Position numbers and translations under genes: made by a program
Shown: positions 8,093-16,554 of the stretch, one piece after another
Position numbering within the stretch: the first letter of the stretch is position 1
Layout: every line of letters begins with the position of its first letter
NCBI RefSeq assembly: GCF_023094165.1
Contig: NZ_JALMDK010000002.1
Coordinates: 1 to 64,000, forward strand
From: Crossiella sp. S99.2
GTDB taxonomy: Bacteria > Actinomycetota > Actinomycetes > Mycobacteriales > Pseudonocardiaceae
Length of the DNA: 64,000 nt
Direction: 5' to 3'
The notes under the pieces: model-generated
Databases searched by the model: none
Seen by the model: only the letters and a program-made list of their open reading frames with translations
What the model was told of the DNA's origin: nothing

Positions 8093-8793
8093 GGTTCCTC
8101 CTCCGTGCTCGCCAGGATCTCCGCCAGGTGCACCGGCCGCACCCCGCTGCGCAGCCGGGACAGCCCGCCGCCGATGTGCATCAGGCAGGAGTTGTCGCCC
8201 GCGGTCAGCACCTCGGCCGCGGTGCCGATCACGTGGTGCATCTTGTCCGTGAGCATCGCGGTGGAGGTCTCGGCGTTCTTCACCGCGAAGGTGCCGCCGA
8301 ACCCGCAGCAGGAACTCGACTCGGGCAGCTCGACCAGGTCCAGCCCGCGCACCGCGCGCAGCAGCCGCAACGGTTTCTCGCCGACGCCGAGCATGCGCAG
8401 CGAGTGGCAGGTCGGGTGGTAGGTGACCCGGTGCGGGAAGTAGGCGCCGACCTCGGTCACGCCGAGCACGTCCACCAGGAACTCCGACAGCTCGTAGGTG
8501 CGCGCGGCGATCGGGGAGGCGGTCAGGCCGGGGTGGATGTCGCGGACCATGCCGGTGCAGGAGCCGGACGGTGCGACCACCGCGTCGTAGTCGCCGAAGA
8601 CCTCGGCGTAGCCGCGGGCCAGTGGCTTGGCCTGCTTGGCGTAGCCGGAGTTGAAGTGCATCTGCCCGCAACAGGTCTGCGCCAGCGGGAACTCCACCCG
8701 GCAGCCCAGCCGTTCGAGCAGCCGCACGGTGGCCTTGGCGGTCTCCGGGAAGAACGTGTCGGTCAGGCAGGTCGCGAACAATCCGACCCGCAT
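8071..8793 (-). CDS. lutA: lactate utilization Fe-S protein LutA
   Basis: 240 aa. Two CCG-type cysteine-rich domains: LAQTCCGQMHFNSGY near residue 45 and ESSSCCGFGGTFAVKNAETS near residue 175, plus the opening VGLFATCLTDTFFPET and HPTCHSLRMLG. This is the GlpC/LutA-type subunit. ATG 8793 is preceded by GGAGAGG; an in-frame ATG 11 codons upstream lacks such a site. First gene of lutABC; divergent from the LytS-type kinase. Confidence 0.94.
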   Translation of the reverse strand: MRVGLFATCLTDTFFPETAKATVRLLERLGCRVEFPLAQTCCGQMHFNSGYAKQAKPLARGYAEVFGDYDAVVAPSGSCTGMVRDIHPGLTASPIAARTYELSEFLVDVLGVTEVGAYFPHRVTYHPTCHSLRMLGVGEKPLRLLRAVRGLDLVELPESSSCCGFGGTFAVKNAETSTAMLTDKMHHVIGTAAEVLTAGDNSCLMHIGGGLSRLRSGVRPVHLAEILASTEEEPWSSATR

Positions 8794-8806
8794 GGCCTCT
8801 CCACCT

Positions 8807-8820
8807 GCTGTGCGCACAGC
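8807..8820. promoter_or_regulatory. palindrome in the lutA leader
   Basis: GCTGTGCGCACAGC is a perfect 14-bp palindrome 14 bases before the lutA start, in the lutA-kinase divergent region. Its position suits an operator for a lactate-responsive regulator, but no such regulator gene is adjacent. Could be chance. Confidence 0.3.
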
Positions 8821-8920
8821 GGACACCCTGCCTCGGAAAACCTCCGATGTCTACGGTTCATCCTTTTGGTGCCATCTCCGAGTGACGGGGTGGTTGCAGA
8901 TTCAGCATCCTGGGCCCAGC

Positions 8921-10177
8921 ATGGACGCCGTGGGTGAACTGCTCACTGAGCGATCGGCCATGGCGGTCCTGGCGGGTATCGCCGTTCTCGCCGCCTTTGT
9001 CCTGCTGTGCCGGGCACGGCGGGTCAGCACCTCGATGGAGGACGCGACGCTGACCGCCCTGCACCGGGTGACTGATGCTGCCCCGACCCTGCGCGAGGGC
9101 CTGTCGGTGCGGTCGGCTGATGAGCTGACCCCGCACCTGAAGGAGATGCTCGGGTGTGTGGCGGTCGCACTCACCGACGGGGACGGCGAAGTGCTGTCCT
9201 GGGCCGGTGAGGCGAACTACCACTACGAGGATCTCCGGCCCACCGTGGAGAAGGCGATCATCCATCGCACCACCGAGACCACCAGTCACGGGATGATGGA
9301 CTGCGACGTCAACAAGTGCGCGCTGCGGCACGCGATCGTGGCCCCGCTGGAGGTCGACGGGATCATGGTCGGCTCGCTGCTGGTGGCCTCCGCGGTCGGC
9401 GGGCGCCGGTTGTCCAGGGCGGCCGAGGTGGGCTCGCGCTACATCACCACGCACCTGGAACTGGCCGAGCTGGAGGAGTCCCGCTCCCGGCTGGCCATCG
9501 CCGAGGTCCGCGCCCTGCGTGCGCAGATCTCCCCGCACTTCCTGTACAACGCGCTGACCACGATCTCCTCGCTGGTGCGCACCGATCAGGAACAGGCGCG
9601 GGACCTGCTGCTCGACTTCGCCGACTTCACCCGGTACTCCTTCCGCACCGCGGGGGAGTTCACCACCCTGGGCGAGGAGCTGCACAACGTCGAGCGCTAC
9701 CTGACCCTGGAGCGGGCCCGCTACGGCGACGCGCTCAACGCGCAGGTGCGCATCGCGCCCGAGGTGCTCTCCGTCGCGGTGCCGTTCCTGACCCTGCAAC
9801 CGCTGGTGGAGAACGCGGTCCGGCACGGCCTGGCGAACAAGCCGGGCGGCGGCACGGTCACCGTGGTGGCCGCGGACAACGGGGCCGAGGCCACCATCAG
9901 CGTCGAGGACGACGGCGTGGGCATGGACCCGGAGCGGCTCTCCCAGGACCTGAACTCGCACTTCACCGGCGCGCACGTGGGCATCAACAACATCGACCAC
10001 CGGCTGCGCTCCTTCTTCGGCAACGACTACGGCCTGGTCGTGGAGACCAACCTGGGCGCGGGCACGAAGATCAGCATGCGGGTCCCGAAGTTCACCGCCG
10101 GTGTGCACGCGCCGCCGCCGACCTGGCCGGATGCGGTGGGGCGCAAGCAGGAGGAAGCCCACCAGGCGGCAGGCTGA
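8921..10177 (+). CDS. LytS/YehU-type sensor histidine kinase
   Basis: 418 aa. One N-terminal membrane helix (about 13-30), a GAF-like sensor domain (about 60-170) containing Cys128 and Cys133 in GMMDCDVNKCALRH, then a His_kinase (PF06580) domain with phosphoacceptor His206 in RAQISPHFLYNAL, an N box LVENAVRHGL and a G box DDGVGMD. Unlike LytS or BtsS, it lacks the multi-pass receptor region. ATG 8921 was chosen because the membrane helix follows it; the frame is open upstream but overlaps lutA. Its likely partner is the LytTR regulator at 11310, separated by the peptidase gene. Family members sense metabolites such as pyruvate; the ligand here is unknown. Confidence 0.9.
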   Translation: MDAVGELLTERSAMAVLAGIAVLAAFVLLCRARRVSTSMEDATLTALHRVTDAAPTLREGLSVRSADELTPHLKEMLGCVAVALTDGDGEVLSWAGEANYHYEDLRPTVEKAIIHRTTETTSHGMMDCDVNKCALRHAIVAPLEVDGIMVGSLLVASAVGGRRLSRAAEVGSRYITTHLELAELEESRSRLAIAEVRALRAQISPHFLYNALTTISSLVRTDQEQARDLLLDFADFTRYSFRTAGEFTTLGEELHNVERYLTLERARYGDALNAQVRIAPEVLSVAVPFLTLQPLVENAVRHGLANKPGGGTVTVVAADNGAEATISVEDDGVGMDPERLSQDLNSHFTGAHVGINNIDHRLRSFFGNDYGLVVETNLGAGTKISMRVPKFTAGVHAPPPTWPDAVGRKQEEAHQAAG

Positions 10178-10214
10178 TCAGGCGTTCCGGCGGTTTTTCC
10201 GTAGGCTCGGCACC

Positions 10215-11048
10215 ATGAACGTCGCCGAGCGGTTGGCCAAGAAACTGCCCATGATCGGCGAGCGCGTCGACCGCTCGCCCGTCGTCGCCGTGGTCCGCCT
10301 GCACGGGGTGATCAGCCCGACCCCGTCACCGCTGGCCAGGAACACGATCAACATCAACACCATGGAATCCGCGCTGCACCGCGCCTTCGGCCACGACCGG
10401 CTGGTCGGCGTGGCACTGGCGATCAACTCCCCCGGCGGCGCCCCCACCCAGTCGGCCTTGGTCGCCGACCGGATCCGGGAACTGGCCGCCACCAAGAAGG
10501 TGCCCGTGCTGGCCTTCTGCGAGGACGTGGTGGCCTCCGGCGGCTACTGGCTGGCCTGCGCCGCCGACGAGATCTACGCCCACGCCACCTCCCTGGTCGG
10601 CTCCATCGGCGTGGTCAGCTCCAGCTTCGGCCTGCACGGCGTGCTCGACCGCCTCGGCATCGAACGCCGGGTGCACACCGCCGGCGAGAACAAGGTCCGC
10701 CTGGACCCGTTCAGCCCGGAGAAAGCCGAGGACGTGGAATGGCTCAAGGGCCTCCAGTCCCGGTTGCACGAACGCTTCGGCGAATGGGTCACGCAACGCC
10801 GCGGCGGGAAACTCAACGGCGGACCGGACGAGCTTTTCACCGGCGAGGTGTGGCTGGGCGACCAGGCCGCGGAACTCGGGTTGGTCGACGGAATTGGCAC
10901 TTTGCGCGGCGTGGTGAAGAAACGCTGGCCGGACGCGGAGATCGCGGTGGTCGAACCGCGCCGGCCGCTGCTGGCCCGGCTGGGCATCGGCGGCGCGGCC
11001 ATCGAGGCGCTGGAACACCGGGCGATGTGGTCGCGTTTCGGGCTGTGA
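10215..11048 (+). CDS. S49 family (SppA/SohB-like) serine peptidase
   Basis: 277 aa, no signal peptide or membrane helix. S49 features: AINSPGGAPTQSALVADRIREL, nucleophile Ser108 in DVVASGGYWLA, LVGSIGVVSS, and likely general base Lys160 in HTAGENKVRLDPFS. Probably a cytosolic or membrane-associated Ser-Lys endopeptidase. TAGGCT at 10202-10207 lies 7 nt before ATG 10215, suggesting its own leaderless transcript. It sits between a histidine kinase and its presumed response regulator. Confidence 0.88.
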   Translation: MNVAERLAKKLPMIGERVDRSPVVAVVRLHGVISPTPSPLARNTININTMESALHRAFGHDRLVGVALAINSPGGAPTQSALVADRIRELAATKKVPVLAFCEDVVASGGYWLACAADEIYAHATSLVGSIGVVSSSFGLHGVLDRLGIERRVHTAGENKVRLDPFSPEKAEDVEWLKGLQSRLHERFGEWVTQRRGGKLNGGPDELFTGEVWLGDQAAELGLVDGIGTLRGVVKKRWPDAEIAVVEPRRPLLARLGIGGAAIEALEHRAMWSRFGL

Positions 11049-11196
11049 ACAGGTGGCCGAGGTCGCCAGGATCGCCGGCATCGTGCGAGCCCGGCGGGGG
11101 GATGTCGAACTCGGAGTTTGATCACTGTGGGTGATACTGTCGGCACGTGCAGATGACCTGAGTGGGTTGATCTTTCCCGCGACGCGTCACCGCGCA

Positions 11197-11225
11197 TTGA
11201 CTCGCTCGTTCAAGCCAAGTAATAG
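11197..11225 (+). promoter_or_regulatory. sigma-70 type promoter of the LytTR/symporter operon
   Basis: TTGACT (11197-11202), a 17-base spacer, and TAATAG (11220-11225) make a near-ideal housekeeping promoter. It excludes the GTG at 11226 as start of the downstream gene and supports GTG 11310. Confidence 0.7.
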
Positions 11226-11309
11226 GTGAGCGATCAACAGCGTCACCCCGTTGGCGGGTGGCTCGCTCGTGGACAGTCGGCACCACGTATCGGCAGGATT
11301 GACCTCACT

Positions 11310-12131
11310 GTGAGTACCAACGGCAGCCCCCCCGGACTCATCGTCATGGCGGTCGACGATGAGCCCAAGAACCTGGACGAATTGTGTTACCTGCTGCGGC
11401 AGAACCCCAGGGTGCGCCGGGTTCTGGAGGCATCGGACGCGCTGGAGGCGTTGCGCATCATCCGGGGCCAGGATCCGGAGCTGCAGCAGCGGATCGCCGC
11501 CGGGCTGCCCGCGGTGGACGCGGTCTTCGCCGACATCCAGATGCCCGGGTTGTCCGGGGTGGAGATGGCCACCGTGATCACCGGGCTGAAGGACGCGCCC
11601 GCACTGGTCTTCGTCACCGGGCACGGTGACCACGCGCTGGCCGCCTACAACCTGGGGGCGCTGGACTACATCAGCAAACCGCCGAACCCGGAGCGGCTGG
11701 AGCGGGTGCTGCGGCTGATCGAGCGCACCTCCATGGCCACCATGGCCCCGCCCGCCGAGGAGCCGGTGGACGAGGAGGTCATCCCGGTCGAGCTGGCGGG
11801 CACCACCAAGCTGATCCCGCGGGCCGCGGTGCGGTACGTGGAGGCCCAGGGCGACTACGCCCGCCTGCACACCGCCGAGGGCAGCCATCTGGTGCGCATC
11901 CCGCTGGCCCAGCTGGAGGAGCGCTGGGGGGACGCCGGGTTCGTCCGCATCCACCGTTCCTACCTGGTCGCCATGGGGCTGATCACCGAGCTGAAAATGG
12001 CCACCTCCGGCTACACCGTGCGGGTGGGCAGCGGGGACGACGCGGTCGAGCTGCCGGTCAGCCGCAGACACACCAGGGAACTCAAGGACCGGCTGGTGCG
12101 CTCGCCGAAGAACAACTGGGGTCATCGGTGA
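11310..12131 (+). CDS. LytTR family response regulator
   Basis: 273 aa. Receiver domain (about 10-135) with acidic pair Asp16/Asp17, phosphoacceptor Asp75 in FADIQMPGLSG, and Lys in YISKPPNPERL. A linker leads to a LytTR DNA-binding domain (about 165-265: LIPRAAVRYVEAQGDYARLH, FVRIHRSYLVAMG, LPVSRRHTRELKDRL). GTG 11310 was chosen over earlier GTGs because of the promoter just upstream. The final codons overlap the next gene (GTGA), so it is co-transcribed with the first symporter module and probably controls it. Confidence 0.92.
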   Translation: MSTNGSPPGLIVMAVDDEPKNLDELCYLLRQNPRVRRVLEASDALEALRIIRGQDPELQQRIAAGLPAVDAVFADIQMPGLSGVEMATVITGLKDAPALVFVTGHGDHALAAYNLGALDYISKPPNPERLERVLRLIERTSMATMAPPAEEPVDEEVIPVELAGTTKLIPRAAVRYVEAQGDYARLHTAEGSHLVRIPLAQLEERWGDAGFVRIHRSYLVAMGLITELKMATSGYTVRVGSGDDAVELPVSRRHTRELKDRLVRSPKNNWGHR

Positions 12132-12538
12132 CCCAGCCCGGCCCGCCCGAGGACGAGGGGGCCGAGCAGGAGGCGGAACGGCGGCGACGCCGGGTCAAGG
12201 TGGTGCTCGCCGAGCGGCGGGGCGCGCGCAAGGTCGTGCGCACCATGGTGCACATCGAGCAGCAGACCCAGATCGGCGAGCAGGTGGTGCGGGTGCTCAT
12301 CCGTAAGCAGCTCATCGTCGCGGTCACCCTCGCGGTGATCACCGCGGTCGCCCTGGGTAGCCTGCCCCTGCTGTTCGCGCTGTTCCCGGCGGTGGCCTCG
12401 GCGACCTTGTTCGGGGTCCGGCTGCCGTGGCTGTTGCTCGGCGCGGCCGCCTACCCGCTGCTGATCGGCGTGGGCGCGCTCTACAACCGCGTGGTCGAGC
12501 GCAACGAGAAGGACTTCATCGACATGGTCGAGAACTAG
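12128..12538 (+). CDS. small membrane protein preceding symporter
   Basis: 136 aa. A highly charged N-terminal half (Glu-rich, then Arg-rich ERRRRRVKVVLAERRGARKV) is followed by two membrane helices (about 62-85 and 93-115) and an ERNEKDFIDMVEN tail. Topology and position match DUF485-type small subunits encoded before SSS transporters, although the sequence is not obviously DUF485. GTG 12128 overlaps the regulator stop and the symporter begins 13 nt after its end. Probably a companion or stability subunit of that transporter (inference). Confidence 0.7.
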   Translation: MTQPGPPEDEGAEQEAERRRRRVKVVLAERRGARKVVRTMVHIEQQTQIGEQVVRVLIRKQLIVAVTLAVITAVALGSLPLLFALFPAVASATLFGVRLPWLLLGAAAYPLLIGVGALYNRVVERNEKDFIDMVEN

Positions 12539-12551
12539 GAGCCCCGGGACT

Positions 12552-14342
12552 TTGGGGCCCAACGAGTGGTCGCTCGTCGGCGTGGTGCTGGCCGTGCTGG
12601 CCACCCTCGCCCTGGGCTTCGTCGCCTCCTGGCGCTCCAAGACCACCTCGGATTTCCTCGTCGCCTCCCGCGGGGTCAAGGCCAGCAACAACGCCGCCGC
12701 GATCTCCGGTGAGTACCTCTCCGCGGCCTCCTTCCTCGGTGTGGCCAGCCTGGTGTTCCGGGACGGGCCGGACGCGCTCTGGTACCCGGTCGGCTTCACC
12801 GCCGGCTACCTCTCGCTGCTGCTGTTCGTGGCCGCCCCGCTGCGCCGCTCCGGCGCCTACACCGTGCCCGACTTCGCCGAGGCCAGGCTGGGCTCGCCGC
12901 ACCTGCGCAGGCTGTCCACCTGGGTGGTCATGCTGATCGGCTGGCTCTACCTGGTGCCGCAGTTCCAGGGCGCCGGGCTGACCTTCTCCACGGTGACCCA
13001 TCTGCCGGCCTGGATCGGGGTGGCCGGGGTGGCGCTGGTGGTGGTGATCAACGTGGTCGGCGGCGGCATGCGCGCGATCACCATGGTGCAGGCGTTCCAG
13101 TACTACCTGAAGCTGGTGGCCATCTCGCTGCCCGCGTTCCTGCTGGTGATCGTCTTCCTCAACGACGACCGGCCGCAGCGGGCGCTGAACGAGCCGCTGC
13201 CGCCGACCTTCCCCACCGACACCGTGGTCACGGTGAGCACCCCGGTCCGGGTGCAGGTGGCCGAGGGGGTCCGGCTGGAGGCATACGGCACGGTGGACGG
13301 CGCGCCCGCCAAGGGCGAGGCGATCTGGGGGCCGGGCACCCCGCACGACATCGGCGCGGACACCAAGCTGCACTTCACGGCGGGCAGCGCGGTGCCGGTG
13401 GTCAAGGGCTCGCCGGCGCGCAACGACGACTGGCTGCGGCCGCAGCAGGCCGACGGCAACGGGATGAGCCTGTTCAAGATCTACTCGCTGATCTTCGCGA
13501 CCTTCCTCGGCACCATGGGCCTGCCGCACATCCTGGTCCGCTTCTACACCAACCCGGACGGCCGGGCGGCCCGCCGGACCACGCTGTACGTGCTGATCCT
13601 GCTCGGCGCGTTCTACCTGTTCCCGACCATCCTGGGCGCGCTGTCCCGGCTGTATGTGCCGCAGCTGCTGGTCACCGGCAAGACCGACGTGGCGATCCTG
13701 CTGCTGCCCACCGCGATGCTGGACAACTGGCTGGGCAAGCTGCTGGCCGCGCTGGTCGCCGCGGGCGCCTTCGCCGCCTTCCTCTCCACCGCCTCCGGGC
13801 TGGTGGTCAGCGTGGCCGGGGTGCTGTTCACCGACGTGCTGGCCGGGCGGTTCAAGGACTTCCGGCTGGCCGCGCTGCTGGCCGGGGCATTGCCGCTGGG
13901 AATGGCGCTGATGGCGGCCTCGCTGGATGTCTCCCAGGCGGTGAGCCTGGCGCTGGCCACCGCCGCGTCCACGTTCTGCCCGTTGCTGGTGCTGGGTATC
14001 TGGTGGCGTGGGCTGACCTCGGTCGGCGCCGCGGCCGGCATGATCGCCGGCGGTGGGCTGACCCTGCTGACCACGATCCTGAACTTCGTCAGCGCGAGCA
14101 CCGGCGGCTGGGCCGCGGTGCCGTTGCTGCAGCAGCCTGCCGCGGTCACCGTGCCGGTGGCGTTCGTGACCATGGTGGTGGTGAGCAAGCTGTCCCGGCG
14201 GCGGATACCCCCGGACGTCTCCCAGATCATGCTGCGCCTGCACGCCCCGGACCGGCTCGGTTTCACCAAGGACCGGGAGGTGCAGAAGTACGGGACTCCG
14301 GAGGAGAAGGCCCGGCAGTCCACAGGCCGTCACCGAGGTTGA
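12552..14342 (+). CDS. sodium:solute symporter (SSS family) with large insertion
   Basis: 596 aa from a TTG start with AGGAG 10 nt upstream. Many membrane helices and SSS signatures: TTSDFLVASRGVKASNNAAA, SGEYLSAASFLG, VVNVVGGGMRAI, LPHILVRFYTNPDGRAARR. Closest in feel to the ActP/MctC acetate/monocarboxylate branch. Between helices there is a hydrophilic insertion at about residues 205-305, probably extracytoplasmic, not present in the second symporter. Follows the LytTR gene in one operon. Confidence 0.88.
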   Translation: MGPNEWSLVGVVLAVLATLALGFVASWRSKTTSDFLVASRGVKASNNAAAISGEYLSAASFLGVASLVFRDGPDALWYPVGFTAGYLSLLLFVAAPLRRSGAYTVPDFAEARLGSPHLRRLSTWVVMLIGWLYLVPQFQGAGLTFSTVTHLPAWIGVAGVALVVVINVVGGGMRAITMVQAFQYYLKLVAISLPAFLLVIVFLNDDRPQRALNEPLPPTFPTDTVVTVSTPVRVQVAEGVRLEAYGTVDGAPAKGEAIWGPGTPHDIGADTKLHFTAGSAVPVVKGSPARNDDWLRPQQADGNGMSLFKIYSLIFATFLGTMGLPHILVRFYTNPDGRAARRTTLYVLILLGAFYLFPTILGALSRLYVPQLLVTGKTDVAILLLPTAMLDNWLGKLLAALVAAGAFAAFLSTASGLVVSVAGVLFTDVLAGRFKDFRLAALLAGALPLGMALMAASLDVSQAVSLALATAASTFCPLLVLGIWWRGLTSVGAAAGMIAGGGLTLLTTILNFVSASTGGWAAVPLLQQPAAVTVPVAFVTMVVVSKLSRRRIPPDVSQIMLRLHAPDRLGFTKDREVQKYGTPEEKARQSTGRHRG

Positions 14343-14357
14343 ACTAACTCCACCGAG

Positions 14358-14376
14358 GAGTGACACTCTGTCACTC
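14358..14376. promoter_or_regulatory. inverted repeat GAGTGACA-CTC-TGTCACTC
   Basis: Perfect 8-bp inverted repeat with a 3-base centre, 15 bases after the first symporter stop. It may be a weak terminator (no T-run) or an operator of the second symporter module. The half-site GTGACA recurs at 16555-16583. Confidence 0.45.
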
Positions 14377-14535
14377 GTTCGGATGACATCCAACCGGCGA
14401 GCCACTTAACGTGCAATCACTACCGTTTATCGCCTAACCCGACTGTTGGTCGCAGTCCCTCGTTCGAGCCTTGGTCGAGTGACCTGGGTCTCTACTAACG
14501 TCCCGGTCCAACACCCCCAGCGAGGAGGCCGGATC

Positions 14536-14886
14536 GTGAGCACCACCGAGCGGCCGCAGACGGGCGGAGCGCCAGACCCGGAAGTCTGGAGCGCTGTCCA
14601 GTCCGGCCCTGAATTCGCCGAACTACGTCGGCGGCTACGCAGGTTCGTGTTCCCCATGACCGTGCTGTTCCTCAGCTGGTACCTGGTCTACGTGCTGTTA
14701 GCCGACTACGCGCACGGCTTCATGAGCACCAAGCTGACCGGCAACATCACCGTCGGCCTGGTGCTCGGCCTGCTCCAGTTCGTGTCCACCTTCCTGATCA
14801 CCACCCTCTACGTCCGGCACGCCAACAAGCACCTGGACCCGGCGGCCGAGCGGATCAGGGAACAGATCGAAGGGGGCGACAAGTGA
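14536..14886 (+). CDS. DUF485 family membrane protein
   Basis: 116 aa with two membrane helices (about 37-57 and 72-95) flanked by the DUF485 motifs FAELRRRLRRFVFPMTVLFL, YVLLADYAHGFM and TTLYVRHANKHLDPAAERIR. DUF485 proteins (YjcH type) accompany ActP acetate permeases. GTG 14536 has GAGGAGG 7 nt upstream. The stop overlaps the ActP start (GTGA). Confidence 0.9.
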   Translation: MSTTERPQTGGAPDPEVWSAVQSGPEFAELRRRLRRFVFPMTVLFLSWYLVYVLLADYAHGFMSTKLTGNITVGLVLGLLQFVSTFLITTLYVRHANKHLDPAAERIREQIEGGDK

Positions 14887-16502
14887 GCGCGCCGATCACC
14901 CTGGCCCAGGCCGCGACCGGCTCGCCCGCACTCAACATCAGCATCTTCGCCGGCTTCGTGGTGATCACGCTGATCGTGGTGTTCCGGGCGAGCAAGAACA
15001 CCAAGTCCGCCGCGGACTACTACGCCGCGGGGCGGGCCTTCACCGGACCGCAGAACGGCATCGCGATCGCCGGTGACTACCTGTCCGCGGCCTCCTTCCT
15101 GGGCATCGCGGGCGCCATCGCGGTCTACGGCTACGACGGCTTCCTGTACTCCATCGGCTTCCTGGTGGCCTGGCTGGTGGCGTTGCTGCTGGTGGCGGAG
15201 CTGCTGCGGAACACCGGCAAGTACACGATGGCCGATGTGCTCAGCTTCCGGATGAAGCAGAAGCCGGTGCGCACCGCGGCCGCGCTGTCCACGCTGGCGG
15301 TCTCCTTCTTCTACCTGCTGGCCCAGATGGCCGGCGCGGGCGGCCTGGTCGCCCTGCTGCTGGGCATCAAGGACAGCTGGGGCCAGGCCATCGTGATCGC
15401 CATCGTCGGCGCGCTGATGATCCTGTACGTGCTGATCGGCGGCATGAAGGGCACCACCTGGGTGCAGATCATCAAGGCGGTGCTGCTGATCATCGGCGCC
15501 GGTGTGATGACCCTGTGGGTGCTGGGCATGTACGGCTTCAACCTCTCCGCGCTGCTGGGCGCGGCGGTGGAGAACAGCCCCAAGGTCGGCGAGAAGCTGC
15601 TCGGCCCGGGCCTGCAGTACGGCAAGAGCGGGCTGACCCAGCTCGACTTCGTCTCGCTCGGCCTCGCGCTGGTGCTGGGCACCGCGGGCCTGCCGCACAT
15701 CCTGATGCGCTTCTACACCGTGCCCACGGCCAAGGAGGCCCGCCGCTCGGTGGTCTGGTCGATCTGGCTGATCGGCATCTTCTACCTGTTCACCCTGGTG
15801 CTGGGCTACGGCGCGGCGGCCCTGGTCGGACCGGAGAAGATCCTGGCCGCACCCGGCAAGGCCAACTCGGCGGCGCCGCTGCTGGCCTTCGAGATCGGCG
15901 GCACGCTGCTGCTGGGCTTCATCGCCGCGGTCGCCTTCGCCACCATCCTGGCGGTGGTCGCCGGCCTGACCATCACCGCCTCGGCCTCCTTCGCGCACGA
16001 CATCTACGCCAACGTGATCAAGAACGGCCAGGTGGACGACAAGGACGCCGAGGTCAAGGTGGCCCGGCGGACCGCGGTGGTGATCGGCATCGTGTCGATC
16101 CTGGGCGGCATCCTGGCCAACGGGCAGAACATCGCCTTCCTGGTGGCGCTGGCCTTCGCGGTGGCCGCCTCGGCGAACCTGCCGACCATCCTGTACTCGC
16201 TGTTCTGGAAGCGGTTCAACACCACTGGCGCGCTGTGGAGCATCTACGGCGGCCTGGGCAGCACGGTGTTGCTGATCGTCTTCTCGCCGGTGGTCTCCGG
16301 CCGGGACAACTCGATGATCTCCGGGGTGGACTTCCACCTGTTCCCGTTGGACAACCCGGGCATCGTCTCCATCCCGCTGGCCTTCCTGCTCGGTTACCTG
16401 GGCACGGTCTTCAGCAAGGACCCTGGAAACGACGCCAAGTACGCCGAGATGGAGGTCCGCGCACTCACCGGCGCGGGCGCCGAGAAGGCCACACAGCACT
16501 GA
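14883..16502 (+). CDS. actP: cation/acetate symporter, ActP-like
   Basis: 539 aa, about 13 membrane helices. ActP/MctC signatures: NTKSAADYYAAGRAFTGPQN, IAGDYLSAASFLGIAG, LIGGMKGTTWVQIIKAVLLI, LPHILMRFYTVPTAKEARR, FATILAVVAGLTITASASFA. Imports acetate, and in relatives also pyruvate or propionate, with sodium or protons. Translationally coupled to the DUF485 gene. Ends the operon at a clear terminator. Confidence 0.92.
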   Translation: MSAPITLAQAATGSPALNISIFAGFVVITLIVVFRASKNTKSAADYYAAGRAFTGPQNGIAIAGDYLSAASFLGIAGAIAVYGYDGFLYSIGFLVAWLVALLLVAELLRNTGKYTMADVLSFRMKQKPVRTAAALSTLAVSFFYLLAQMAGAGGLVALLLGIKDSWGQAIVIAIVGALMILYVLIGGMKGTTWVQIIKAVLLIIGAGVMTLWVLGMYGFNLSALLGAAVENSPKVGEKLLGPGLQYGKSGLTQLDFVSLGLALVLGTAGLPHILMRFYTVPTAKEARRSVVWSIWLIGIFYLFTLVLGYGAAALVGPEKILAAPGKANSAAPLLAFEIGGTLLLGFIAAVAFATILAVVAGLTITASASFAHDIYANVIKNGQVDDKDAEVKVARRTAVVIGIVSILGGILANGQNIAFLVALAFAVAASANLPTILYSLFWKRFNTTGALWSIYGGLGSTVLLIVFSPVVSGRDNSMISGVDFHLFPLDNPGIVSIPLAFLLGYLGTVFSKDPGNDAKYAEMEVRALTGAGAEKATQH

Positions 16503-16511
16503 GCCATTGAT

Positions 16512-16553
16512 CGACAAGAAGGCGGTCTCCCCAGGTGGGAGGCCGCTTTTCTT
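16512..16553 (+). terminator. terminator after symporter operon
   Basis: ACAAGAAGGCGGTCTCC pairs with GAGGCCGCTTTTCTTGT (one small bulge) around a short loop, 10 nt after the actP stop. Confidence 0.75.
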
Positions 16554-16554
16554 G

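Noticed and set aside
8651..8920. Upstream extension of the LytS-type kinase frame
   Set aside because: It lies antisense to lutA, and the membrane helix expected at the N-terminus follows ATG 8921.
11226..11309. GTG 11226 as start of the LytTR regulator
   Set aside because: A near-consensus promoter (-10 at 11220-11225) ends at that codon, and the receiver domain begins about 10 residues after GTG 11310.
12516..14405. Long minus-strand open frame opposite the first symporter (also similar ones at 14808-16517, 55931-57946 and 57959-60091)
   Set aside because: Composition is His/Gln/Arg/Gly-rich with no domain, and the plus strand encodes recognisable proteins. These are GC-driven antisense shadows.
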